Shown: positions 42,662 to 50,211 of the stretch, one piece after another | How positions within the stretch are numbered: position 1 is the first letter of the stretch | Layout: each line of letters opens with the position of its first letter | Assembly (NCBI GenBank): GCA_026710825.1 | Contig: JAPOQH010000027.1 | Coordinates: 1 to 54,688, forward strand | Length of the DNA stretch: 54,688 nt | Direction: 5' to 3' | DNA from: Chloroflexota bacterium | Lineage (GTDB): Bacteria > Chloroflexota > Dehalococcoidia > Lucifugimonadales > UBA3495 | Program-made: the position numbers and the translations under genes | Notes under the pieces: model-generated | What the model saw: only the letters and a program-made list of their open reading frames with translations | Database searches by the model: none | What the model was told of the DNA's origin: nothing

Positions 42662-42760
42662 TTGTGGTCGTTGGATGATGGCGACACCGGGATGCGCGAC
42701 GACTATCCCGGCCCGCCTTGGTGGCAGAAGCAAAAGGACACCGACGACGCCAAGGAGTGA
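42662..42760 (+). pseudogene. Short coding remnant or small peptide before the cupin gene
   Basis: A frame of 32 codons opens after a TAG at 42659 and ends six bases before the cupin start. The peptide LWSLDDGDTGMRDDYPGPP then WWQKQKDTDDAKE looks like a genuine protein C-terminus (Trp pair, charged tail), with only a TTG or an internal ATG (42692) as start and no good ribosome site. I read it as the 3' end of a gene cut by the AT-richer dCTP deaminase segment; a small translated leader of the cupin gene is the alternative. Confidence 0.35.
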
Positions 42761-42765
42761 ATACC

Positions 42766-43161
42766 ATGACGACGACTGACCAGCAGACCGGCATGAAGCC
42801 CTACGTGGTGCATACCGTGGGCGACGCCTCCGAAACCATCCAGACCCCCGGCATGGTGCGCCAGCCGGCCATCGTGCCCGGTAAGGGCGACACCACGAAG
42901 ATCTGGATGGGCAAGGTGACCGCCGCGCCCCGCGAAAAGGGCCCGCCTCACACCCACCTGGAGGCCGAGACCGCCGCCTACGTGCTCAAGGGACACGTGC
43001 GGGTCTACTTCGGCGAGAACTTCGAGGATTGGATCGAAGCCGGCCCCGGCGACTTCATCTTCGTGCCGGCCAACACCCCGCACATTGAGGAGAATCCGTA
43101 CGACGAGGAACAGGAGGGCATCCTGTGCCGCGCGCCGGACAACCTGGTGGTGAACCTGTAG
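42766..43161 (+). CDS. Cupin-domain protein
   Basis: The product has 131 residues, a single conserved beta-barrel. PPHTHLEAETAAYVLKGHVRVYFG is cupin motif 1 (with H-x-H and Glu) and EAGPGDFIFVPANTPHIEEN is motif 2 with the fourth metal ligand His. AAGGAG lies 9 bases before the ATG. Single-cupin proteins may be dioxygenases, isomerases or sensors; the substrate is unknown. A dispersed palindrome follows the stop. Confidence 0.88.
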   Translation: MTTTDQQTGMKPYVVHTVGDASETIQTPGMVRQPAIVPGKGDTTKIWMGKVTAAPREKGPPHTHLEAETAAYVLKGHVRVYFGENFEDWIEAGPGDFIFVPANTPHIEENPYDEEQEGILCRAPDNLVVNL

Positions 43162-43185
43162 CCGCTGCGACATGCACGAAGGATG

Positions 43186-43207
43186 GGGGCGAATGATGAT
43201 TCGCCCC
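43186..43207. repeat. Dispersed palindrome, GGGGCGAAT type
   Basis: GGGGCGAAT and ATTCGCCCC flank a short GATG loop, 24 bp after the cupin stop. It is a family member of 9808 and 25286. Confidence 0.7.
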
Positions 43208-43342
43208 TACGTTTTGCTCGCGCGGGGCATCAACCGTATTTGACCGACACCGCAATATGGTGAATAATCACCGCGCCCGCCTGCCGACGCCGCGAACGAT
43301 GGCAACGGGCGCACTGACAGTCAAAACCGAGGAGGAATCAAG

Positions 43343-43549
43343 ATGGCGGACGTCAAGGTAGAAGTTCGCGCCAACGGCCCTTTGCGGGTCACCGGCGAGA
43401 TTGAGATCGTAGACCAGAGCGGCAACAATTACACCATCCCCGAGGGGCAGTGGGCCACCTTGTGCCGCTGCGGCCAGTCCAGCAACAAGCCGTTCTGCGA
43501 CGGCACCCACCGCGATGCTGGATTCGAGGCTCCCAGCGAAGCCAAGTAG
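43343..43549 (+). CDS. CDGSH-type iron-sulfur protein
   Basis: The product has 68 residues. CRCGQSSNKPFCDGTH gives C41, C43, C52 and H56, the 3-Cys-1-His 2Fe-2S site of CDGSH (mitoNEET-like) proteins. The N-terminal half is a beta-rich 'NGPLRVTGEIEIVDQSGN' segment also typical. Such proteins carry out electron transfer or iron-sulfur handling. GAGGAGG precedes the ATG. It sits in the catabolic part between the cupin and the hydratase. Confidence 0.92.
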   Translation: MADVKVEVRANGPLRVTGEIEIVDQSGNNYTIPEGQWATLCRCGQSSNKPFCDGTHRDAGFEAPSEAK

Positions 43550-43599
43550 TCCCATCCAATGCGGTGGTGGCAAACGCCGCCTTGTGTTGAGAGTCCAGG

Positions 43600-43626
43600 T
43601 AGGGGCGGGTTTGATCCCCGCCCCTA
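43600..43626. repeat. GC-rich palindrome, GGGCGGGTTTGA variant
   Basis: TAGGGGCGGG pairs with CCCGCCCCTA around a TTTGATC-like loop; nearly the same core as 32746. It is intergenic after the CDGSH gene and may act as a terminator hairpin. Confidence 0.6.
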
Positions 43627-43708
43627 TCGACCTTCTGACGGCTCAAACAACCTCGCGATTTGAAACAGGCTATAATCCGCGTATCAACCGATTGTAAGGA
43701 GCTGCGAA

Positions 43709-44509
43709 ATGGTAACCACCACGCCGGCCCGTGAGGCCGCCGAGCTGATCTTCGAAAAGTACAAGGCGGTGCAGCCCTTTGACCGGTTGCCCGACGGCCT
43801 GTTTCCCAAGACCCTGGACGACGCCTACGCCATCCAGAAGGAACTCCATTGCATGCTCTCCAGCCTGTGGGGCCCGCTGGCCGGTTACAAGCTGGCCTAT
43901 ACGACGCCGGTGATGCAGGAACGCGCTGGCATCAACCATCCGGTGCTGGGCGGCGTGTTCGAGAAGACCATCCTGCGCTCGCCGGTAGTGCTCAATTTCA
44001 CCGAATACGTGAACCTGGGCATCGAACTGGAGGTGGGCGTGACGCTGGGCAAGGACCTGCCGGCGTCCGGCGCGCCGTACAACCGGGAGTCCGTTTCCGA
44101 CGCGATTGCGGAGATCGCGACGGCCTTCGAGATCGTGGACATCCGGACGCCCGACGGCCTCACCACCGACGAGCGCACGCTGATGAGCGTGGCCGTCAAC
44201 ATCCTGAACTCCGGCGTTGTGCTGGGCGATCCCGTAACCAACTGGCGGGACCTGGACCTGGTCAACTGCCACGGCGTGATGCAGATCAACCACGAACAGG
44301 TCGGCGAGGGCTACGGCCGCGACGTGATGGGCCATCCCTTCGAGCCGCTGGTCTGGCTGGCCAACGAGTTGTCGCGCCTCAACCATCCGCTCAAGGCCGG
44401 CGACACGGTCATCACCGGCAGCCTGGTACCGCCGACGCCTTTGAGTTTCGCCTCCGAGGGCCGCGTGTCGATCGAAGGCCTGGGCGAGGCCGTCGTCGTC
44501 TGCGCTTAG
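43709..44509 (+). CDS. 2-oxopent-4-enoate hydratase family protein
   Basis: The product has 266 residues. It resembles MhpD-type 2-keto-4-pentenoate hydratases/2-oxo-hepta-3-ene-dioate hydratases of the fumarylacetoacetase superfamily: AYAIQKELHCML, GPLAGYKLAYTTPVMQERAGINHPVLGGVFE, LGIELEVGVTLGKDLP (metal-ligand Glu pair) and GDTVITGSLVPPTPLSF. It would add water to a 2-oxo-4-enoate in meta-cleavage aromatic degradation. GTAAGGAG precedes the ATG. It ends convergent to rsmI. Confidence 0.88.
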   Translation: MVTTTPAREAAELIFEKYKAVQPFDRLPDGLFPKTLDDAYAIQKELHCMLSSLWGPLAGYKLAYTTPVMQERAGINHPVLGGVFEKTILRSPVVLNFTEYVNLGIELEVGVTLGKDLPASGAPYNRESVSDAIAEIATAFEIVDIRTPDGLTTDERTLMSVAVNILNSGVVLGDPVTNWRDLDLVNCHGVMQINHEQVGEGYGRDVMGHPFEPLVWLANELSRLNHPLKAGDTVITGSLVPPTPLSFASEGRVSIEGLGEAVVVCA

Positions 44510-44531
44510 CTGGTGGTCTGCGCTTAGCTGG
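44498..44531. repeat. 16-bp tandem duplication over two convergent stop codons
   Basis: GTCTGCGCTTAGCTGG occurs at 44498-44513 and again at 44516-44531. The first copy contains the stop of the hydratase gene, the second the stop of rsmI on the other strand. A slippage duplication is the simplest explanation. Confidence 0.6.
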
Positions 44532-45375
44532 CCTGCGCCTGGCCGCCCGTCTCCACCCACAACCCGTATACCACCCGGCGCGAGAGCCCGGTGGCCGCCA
44601 CGACCTCGGCCACGGCCTCGCGCCCGCGCATTCCTGCCGCCCGCCGCTGGATCAACGCCTCCCGCGCGGCGTCCACGGTGATTACGGGTTCGCCGTCCGC
44701 GCTGGACATGTCCGAAGACACCGGGCCGATCACGATGGTGAACTCGCCGCGGGGTTCGGCGAAGTAATCGAGGGCATCAGACGCCGCGCCGCGCCAGACC
44801 TCCTCGTACAGCTTGGTCAGCTCGCGGCATACCGCCAACGGCGGGTCGTTGAGCGCGTCGGCGATATCGCTGAGCGTGGCCTTGAGACGATGAGGCGCTT
44901 CGAAAATCACCAACGTTTGACCCAGGGTGGCCGCCTCACTGAGCGCCGCCGTGCGCTCGGCCCGACGTCGGGGCAGGAATCCAAGGAAGGTAAACCGGTC
45001 GGCAGGAAAGCCGGATACGGATAGCGCCGCCGAAACCGCCGAAACCCCCGGCACGCTTACAACCTCGTAACCCGCCTCAGCAACCGACGCCACGACACCA
45101 GCGCCCGGGTCGCTGATGCCGGGCGAACCGGCGTCCGTAACCATCGCCACATCGCCGGAGTCGAGGGCGTCAAGCAAGGTGGGCAGCCGCCGGCTCCAGT
45201 TGTGCTCGTTGCAACTCACCAGCCGGGGCTTAGCGTCCAAGTGGTTCAGCAACCGCCGCGTAACGCGGGTATCCTCAGCCGCCACCATCGGCACCGACGT
45301 CAAAATCCGCGCCGCCCGGACAGTGATGTCCTCCAAATTCCCGATAGGAGTGCCGATTACGTAGAGCGTGCCCAC
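44524..45375 (-). CDS. rsmI: 16S rRNA (cytidine(1402)-2'-O)-methyltransferase
   Basis: The product has 283 residues. MGTLYVIGTPIGNLEDITVRA, EDTRVTRRLLNHL, LVSCNEHNW, VTDAGSPGISDPG, SGFPADRFTFLGFLPRR and ICR-like 'AVCRELTKLYEEVWRG' are all RsmI signatures. It methylates the 2'-OH of C1402 in 16S rRNA with S-adenosylmethionine. The C-terminal region has an HTH-like GREAVAEVVAATGLSRRVVYGLW. Its start region is duplicated at 47456-47484. Confidence 0.95.
   Translation of the reverse strand: MGTLYVIGTPIGNLEDITVRAARILTSVPMVAAEDTRVTRRLLNHLDAKPRLVSCNEHNWSRRLPTLLDALDSGDVAMVTDAGSPGISDPGAGVVASVAEAGYEVVSVPGVSAVSAALSVSGFPADRFTFLGFLPRRRAERTAALSEAATLGQTLVIFEAPHRLKATLSDIADALNDPPLAVCRELTKLYEEVWRGAASDALDYFAEPRGEFTIVIGPVSSDMSSADGEPVITVDAAREALIQRRAAGMRGREAVAEVVAATGLSRRVVYGLWVETGGQAQAS
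45347..45375. repeat. 29-bp direct repeat, copy 1 (start of rsmI)
   Basis: The 29 bases at the beginning of rsmI, including its start codon, occur again exactly at 47456-47484 in the same orientation. The two copies bracket about 2.1 kb with a DUF2806-like gene and a Uma2 gene. Confidence 0.8.
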
Positions 45376-45529
45376 TCGGGGAGTATAGCGCGGTGGGCGA
45401 TGTGAAATTGGCCGGGAAATTTCATCCCTATCTGGCCCAAGTGCTCTGTAACGTTAGAATGAGGTGCTCTCAATTATTGATCGCTTGTCAGCACCTTCGG
45501 CATAGCAATACATGAGGATAGGAGTAGCT

Positions 45530-46537
45530 ATGGTTACCAAGGCACTCTTGAAATTGGCGGATTATACCGCTAGCGGTATAGGCAGCGTGGCCGGCCCGAT
45601 GTTGGCGGCTTGGAGGGCGGACAAAGAAGCCCAAGCAAGACGTATTTCTGCTCGAGGCGAGGCCGATTCGTTGATGATTATTGCTGAAGGGCAAGCCAAT
45701 TCGATGCAGACCATTGCAGCCGCGCAAGCCAGTACTCAGGAGGTGCTAGCGGCGTCCAATCTGAGTATGCAAGGCGAGCTTTCGATCGCCGAGACGGTCG
45801 CACAAAGGATAGAGTTCCAAGAGTCCAAACGTCAGCAGAATATTGTGTCTGTGGTCCAACAAGCTGCCGCAGAACTCGGGGACAAAGATGTTCCTGACGA
45901 CGAGACAGATCATGATTGGGCAGCGCGGTTTTTTGGCGAGGTGCAGGACGTGTCGTCGGAAATCATGCAATCCCTTTGGGCCAAGATTTTGGCGGGCCAA
46001 GTTGAGCGGAAAGGCAGCACGTCGTTGTTGACCGTGAGCATCTTGCGAAACCTCGACCAATCCACTGCCGAACTTTTTGAGCGAATCTGCTCGATGTCCA
46101 TTTCCCTCGAGTCTGACATTGATTCGAGGGTGCCGTCCCTAGGCGGAAATGCTGCAACTAATGCGCTTGCCAAATATGGTCTGGATTTCGGTTACCTGAA
46201 CGCTTTGAACGAACATGGCCTCATAATATCCGAGTACAACTCTTGGAAAGACTACAAAATATGCATAGGGATGCCAATGCCATCGGATCCGTCGCGAACA
46301 ATGCGATTGCCGTTCAAATATGCCGGCCAGTATTGGATATTGGAGCCGGTAGGGGGACGTGACATGCGTGCCGAGTTTCGTCTCTCAGGCGTCGCGTTTA
46401 CGCGGTCCGGAAGAGAGCTGCTCAGGGTCGTTCAAATACAACATGTGGAAGAATACACGCGAGACCTTCAGGAATATTTCGGTACTCAAGGGCTAAAAAT
46501 GACCCCGGTGCCGACTGGCGAAGGGCACTCCCTCTGA
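45530..46537 (+). CDS. DUF2806-like protein
   Basis: The product has 335 residues from the ATG at 45530, which has AGGAG 5 bases upstream; an earlier in-frame ATG at 45512 lacks this. The N-terminal half is helical and Ala/Glu/Gln-rich (GEADSLMIIAEGQANSMQTIAAAQAS). The middle shows WAARFFGEVQDVSSEIMQSLWAKILAGQVERKGSTSLLTVSILRNL, characteristic of DUF2806 proteins, and the C-terminus FTRSGRELLRVVQI. The function is unknown; these genes often occur in accessory and phage-related islands. It is AT-richer than rsmI and lies inside the bracketed cassette. Confidence 0.75.
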   Translation: MVTKALLKLADYTASGIGSVAGPMLAAWRADKEAQARRISARGEADSLMIIAEGQANSMQTIAAAQASTQEVLAASNLSMQGELSIAETVAQRIEFQESKRQQNIVSVVQQAAAELGDKDVPDDETDHDWAARFFGEVQDVSSEIMQSLWAKILAGQVERKGSTSLLTVSILRNLDQSTAELFERICSMSISLESDIDSRVPSLGGNAATNALAKYGLDFGYLNALNEHGLIISEYNSWKDYKICIGMPMPSDPSRTMRLPFKYAGQYWILEPVGGRDMRAEFRLSGVAFTRSGRELLRVVQIQHVEEYTRDLQEYFGTQGLKMTPVPTGEGHSL

Positions 46538-46599
46538 TGCCCAAAAATATCTTTCGGGCATTTTCTATGTCCGCTACCATACTTGATGTACAAGCGTCG

Positions 46600-47403
46600 T
46601 TAAGTCTGATGACGTTGAAGTGCCTCTCGCAGCCGCCGCACTTCTTCCTCTGCGGCAAGACGCGCTGTTCGTTCTGTGGTTAGTTCCGCTCGCTCTGCAG
46701 CCAAGGTTTCCAACGCATCCAGAAGGTCCGGCACGTATGCCTCGGCAACTGGGTCCCAGAACCTTAGCTGCCAATCCCCCATGCGCAACTCCCACTCGGT
46801 AATCGGCCAACCCAACCGCTCGACCGTCTGCCGATCCGCCGTATGCAACTCCAGCCCCAACGCCGGGCTATAACCCCGAATGACGCCGTCAGCGTCGGAC
46901 GCTACGGGTATGGATTGGTAGGCTGCGTCCACCAACCGGTCACCCGCCAAAGTCGCCACATAGTAACGGCCGCCGGTGCGGTCGAACCGCCAGTATTCGG
47001 ATACTCCGAGACTCGCGTATGTGTCCCGCTTGACGGTCTCATCCCGCCGGGCAGTGGTCTCCGACGCCACCTCAAGCACGAACTCCGGCGGCTTGCCGAC
47101 CTCGCTGATGGTATACCCGTTGGCCACACTCTCAATCACGCTTGGGGGAATGTCCAGGTCGAATGAAACTATCAGGTCGGGGTTCGGCGAACGGCGGGCG
47201 TTTCCGGCCACGTCGCACAGGTAGCCTTCGCCGGATACCAGCACGTCGTGTCGATGGACGAAATGGGCGCGCAGGACCTGATCCATCCGCGCAATATGGG
47301 GACGTTGATGCATGGCGTCGGGCGGCTTGGGCGGATCGGGCAACTCGGTCAGCCCGTAGGGGTTGCCGTCCAGCCGGGTCGTTTTGGTAGGTTTGGTGGT
47401 CAT
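46600..47403 (-). CDS. Uma2-family PD-(D/E)XK-like protein with coiled-coil tail
   Basis: The product has 267 residues. RRSPNPDLIVSFDLDIPP, EVGKPPEFVLEVASETTARRDETVKRDTYASLGVSEYWRFDRTG and ATLAGDRLVDAAY are the Uma2 landmarks. The C-terminus (ALETLAAERAELTTERTAR) is a coiled coil. The annotated ATG at 47403 follows a GAGG-type site; the frame runs upstream into a copy of the rsmI start. It is related to the gene at 19693 (same segment order) but divergent. It is convergent with the DUF2806-like gene. Confidence 0.85.
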   Translation of the reverse strand: MTTKPTKTTRLDGNPYGLTELPDPPKPPDAMHQRPHIARMDQVLRAHFVHRHDVLVSGEGYLCDVAGNARRSPNPDLIVSFDLDIPPSVIESVANGYTISEVGKPPEFVLEVASETTARRDETVKRDTYASLGVSEYWRFDRTGGRYYVATLAGDRLVDAAYQSIPVASDADGVIRGYSPALGLELHTADRQTVERLGWPITEWELRMGDWQLRFWDPVAEAYVPDLLDALETLAAERAELTTERTARLAAEEEVRRLREALQRHQT

Positions 47404-47455
47404 GGTGGGCCTCGCCGCGTGGGGCGATATGGCTGGATTGTAGCACGGGGCCGCG

Positions 47456-47484
47456 GGAGTGCCGATTACGTAGAGCGTGCCCAC
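47456..47484. repeat. 29-bp direct repeat, copy 2
   Basis: Exact copy of the rsmI start region at 45347-45375. Here it no longer leads into an rsmI frame but into the Uma2 upstream region, so it is likely the trace of an insertion or a local duplication. Confidence 0.8.
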
Positions 47485-47502
47485 GGGAATGATCGTCTCC
47501 CT

Positions 47503-47913
47503 TTACGGGACCACATCCAGCGCGGCGCCATTCTCCAGTCGGTAAACGTAAAACTGCCCGTCAACGGTGAACACGCTTCTCAATCCCAGACTTTCCGCCG
47601 CTGCTACCAGGGAGGCGTCCCCCAAGTCCATCGGCAAGTTCCGGTATCGCTCCATCAACGCGGCCATGCGTTGGGTTTCCTCGGTTGACGGCTGGTGCAG
47701 GACCAGCCTCCCGTCGAAGTACATACTCCACAACGCGGCTTGGTGGCTATAGCCGCCGTCCCGCAACAGCAGGTGCATGGCCTCGGTAAAGCAGGGCCAA
47801 GTGGTTAGCAGAGGCTCCGCAGGCAATGCGATTAGCGCAGCAACGCATCGGGCGTGATGCTGGTCGGCGACGTTGATCAGCCCGACCAGCGGCCCGGTGT
47901 CATTCAACGTCAT
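47503..47913 (-). CDS. PIN-domain toxin (VapC-like)
   Basis: The product has 136 residues. LNDTGPLVGLINVADQHHARC contains the first catalytic Asp (D5), WPCFTEAMHLLL the Glu, and MDLGDASLVAAAESLGLRSVFTVDGQFYVYRL the C-terminal acidic residues, so the RNase site looks complete. VapC toxins cleave tRNA or rRNA. Its start overlaps the stop of the upstream partner by four bases, as in toxin-antitoxin operons. Confidence 0.85.
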   Translation of the reverse strand: MTLNDTGPLVGLINVADQHHARCVAALIALPAEPLLTTWPCFTEAMHLLLRDGGYSHQAALWSMYFDGRLVLHQPSTEETQRMAALMERYRNLPMDLGDASLVAAAESLGLRSVFTVDGQFYVYRLENGAALDVVP

Positions 47914-48170
47914 TGCTGTGACTGTTGCTCACCCTTGTATCGAAGTTTGGCCTCGGCCTGGTCGCGTTGGTATTCTTCCCAAAGCAGATCGCTGTACTCT
48001 CGGCCAGTAGCCGATGCGGACGTTTTGTAGGTGCCCCGGTTAGGGTCGTTGTCACCGCCCACGACACCTATGTACCCTTTCCAGAAATCGTCCAGCTCCA
48101 CGGTGCGCTTCTCTTCGGCGGCAGCATCGTCACCGTGTTCGGTGGGCTCGTTGTCGTGCTTGGTGGTCAT
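47910..48170 (-). CDS. Putative antitoxin partner of the PIN toxin
   Basis: The product is 86 residues, acidic and polar (NEPTEHGDDAAAEEKRTVELDDFWKGYIGVVGGDNDPNRGTYKTSASATGREYSDLLWEEYQRD). I chose the ATG at 48170 after a GAGG site; the frame opens earlier at 48212. I do not recognise a DNA-binding domain. The four-base overlap with the PIN toxin gene and the size support an antitoxin role, by inference only. Confidence 0.55.
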   Translation of the reverse strand: MTTKHDNEPTEHGDDAAAEEKRTVELDDFWKGYIGVVGGDNDPNRGTYKTSASATGREYSDLLWEEYQRDQAEAKLRYKGEQQSQQ

Positions 48171-48292
48171 CAGGAGCCTCGCGAGATAAACCCTCGTATC
48201 CGATTGTATCATGGGCCTATGATAAGATTATCCAGCCCGCTTGTTCGGGCCGTTCATTTGCAGATATTTGCCCTATTAAAGGAGTTGCATCC

Positions 48293-49960
48293 ATGCCCGA
48301 GCTGAACGGGGGCCACCTCTTTATCCGCTGCCTGAAACAGGAGGGCGTCCAGAAGATTTTCACCATCGTGGGCGACACCATCCTGCCCCTGGTGGACGCT
48401 GCCGCCGATGAGGGCATCGAGTTCATCGACGCCCGCCACGAGGGCGCGGCGATGCACATGGCCGACGGATACGCGCGGATCACCGGCGAGCCGGCGGTTG
48501 CCATGTTCACCGGCGGCCCCGGCTTCGCCAACGCCATCTCCGGCCTGCCCGCCATCTATACCTCAGAGAGCCCCGTGATTTTCGTGGCCGGATGCGCCGA
48601 ACTGCCCGAAAAGGGGCAGGCCACCTTCCAGGAGATCGACCAGGTCGCCATGGCCGCTCCCGTTTCGAAGGGGTCATGGATGATCCACGAGAAGAACCGC
48701 ATCCCCGAGTTCGTCGCCACCGCCTTCCGCACCGCCATGAGCGGACGGCCCGGGCCGGTTCACCTGACGCTGCCCATCGACCTGCAGGAGGCGCCCATCA
48801 GCGAGGAGGACCTGCCGCCCTATCTGCCGCAGGAGTACCGCAACATGGGACGATCCCAGGGCGACCCGGCGCTCATCGAGCAGGCCGCCAACCTGCTGGC
48901 CAACGCGCAGCGTCCCGTAATCATCGTCGGCAACCCGGCCCGCTACTCCGTGGAACCGGCCCAGCTTGAAGCGCTGGCCGAGGCTTACGGCGCGCCCATC
49001 TTCACCGTCGAGCAGGCCCGCGGCCTCATCGACGACCTGCATCCCCTGTGCTTCGGCTACGCGGACGGCGCGCTGAACCGCACGGCCCGCAAGTTCAGGG
49101 AGGCCGACGTGGTGCTGCTGCTGGGCAAGCGCCTGGACCACCGCTATCGCTACGGCGGCATCTTCGACGCCGACGCCAAGCTGATCCAGGCCGACCCGTC
49201 GCCGGCCGAGATCGGACGCAACCGGGGCGTCGCCGTCGGACTGCTGGGCGACCTGGGCGCCATCGTTGACCAACTGGCCGGGGCGGGCCGGCTCAACCGC
49301 AACGTCGGGCCGTGGGTCGAGTCGCTCAAGGCGGAGCAGGACGCCTGGCTGGACAGCCTGCGCAGCAACGCCACCAACCAGGCCCCCATGCACCCGCTGG
49401 ACGTGTACACGCGCATCGAGCACCTGGTGGACGAAAACACATTCATCGTGCTGGACGGCGGCGACTACGTGCAGTGGGGCCGCTGCTACCTGCCGGCGCG
49501 CTCGCCGGGCCATTTCATGCGCCTGGGGCCGTTGAGCCACCTCGGCGGCGCGATTCCCTACGCCATGGCCGCAAAACTGGCCTACCCGGACAGCAAGGTG
49601 CTGGCCTTCATGGGCGACGGATCCTTCGGCTTCTATTCAATGGAGTACGACACGTGCATCCGCCACAACCTGCCCATCACCGGCATCATGGGCAACGACG
49701 GCAACTGGGGCATCGACCGCACCTTCCAGTTGGCCTACTTCGGGCGCGACGTTGGCACTGCCCTGCGGCCCGGCGTCCGCTACGACCAGGTGGTGGAGGG
49801 CATCGGCGGCTACGCTGAACTCGTAGAGCAGCCCGACGACGTGGGCCCGGCGGTGGAACGCGCCATCAATTCCGGACGGCCTTCGCTGGTCAATATCAGC
49901 GTCAAATCCGGCGCCAGCCCCTTGGCCGACGCGATGATTGCGCGCAGGACGGGCAGCTGA
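48293..49960 (+). CDS. Thiamine pyrophosphate-dependent enzyme (acetolactate synthase-like)
   Basis: The product has 555 residues with the three-domain ThDP fold. The N-terminus has IFTIVGDTILPLVDAA and the proton-relay E50 in DARHEGAAMHMADGYARI. The C-terminal ThDP motif is FMGDGSFGFYSMEYDTCIRHNLPITGIMGNDGNWGIDR (GDG...N). It groups with large-subunit acetolactate synthase/oxalyl-CoA or benzoylformate decarboxylase-like enzymes, but no regulatory small subunit follows, so branched-chain synthesis is doubtful. GGAG precedes the ATG. A hairpin ends the transcript. Confidence 0.9.
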   Translation: MPELNGGHLFIRCLKQEGVQKIFTIVGDTILPLVDAAADEGIEFIDARHEGAAMHMADGYARITGEPAVAMFTGGPGFANAISGLPAIYTSESPVIFVAGCAELPEKGQATFQEIDQVAMAAPVSKGSWMIHEKNRIPEFVATAFRTAMSGRPGPVHLTLPIDLQEAPISEEDLPPYLPQEYRNMGRSQGDPALIEQAANLLANAQRPVIIVGNPARYSVEPAQLEALAEAYGAPIFTVEQARGLIDDLHPLCFGYADGALNRTARKFREADVVLLLGKRLDHRYRYGGIFDADAKLIQADPSPAEIGRNRGVAVGLLGDLGAIVDQLAGAGRLNRNVGPWVESLKAEQDAWLDSLRSNATNQAPMHPLDVYTRIEHLVDENTFIVLDGGDYVQWGRCYLPARSPGHFMRLGPLSHLGGAIPYAMAAKLAYPDSKVLAFMGDGSFGFYSMEYDTCIRHNLPITGIMGNDGNWGIDRTFQLAYFGRDVGTALRPGVRYDQVVEGIGGYAELVEQPDDVGPAVERAINSGRPSLVNISVKSGASPLADAMIARRTGS

Positions 49961-49987
49961 CTTCGCCAACCGAAAATCGCGCTTTCC

Positions 49988-50020
49988 GGGGCTGTCGGCA
50001 TGCAAATTGTCGGCAGCCCC
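49988..50020 (+). terminator. Terminator-like hairpin after the ThDP enzyme gene
   Basis: GGGGCTG at 49988-49994 pairs with CAGCCCC at 50014-50020 and a short TTTT follows at 50024-50027. It separates the ThDP gene from the RdhA-like gene. Confidence 0.55.
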
Positions 50021-50129
50021 GCCGTTTTCGGGTCTCGTACATGAAACACCAGTATACGTTGCCTAACGTTATCCAAATGACGAAAACCGTAAAACGGCAT
50101 GAAATCCTCCGGAATGTCGTTTAGCAGTG

Positions 50130-50158
50130 TTGACAAAGGTATCGCAAGGGTATAAATT
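50130..50158 (+). promoter_or_regulatory. Promoter of the first RdhA-like gene
   Basis: TTGACA at 50130-50135 is followed by TATAAATT at 50151-50158, spacing 15-17 bases depending on the chosen hexamer. It lies about 55 bases before the start codon; a strong GAGGAGG ribosome site follows. Confidence 0.5.
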
Positions 50159-50211
50159 GCCCCAAATGCAACCGCTTTCGGGCGGTGAAAGCCAACTGTG
50201 AGGAGGCTAAT

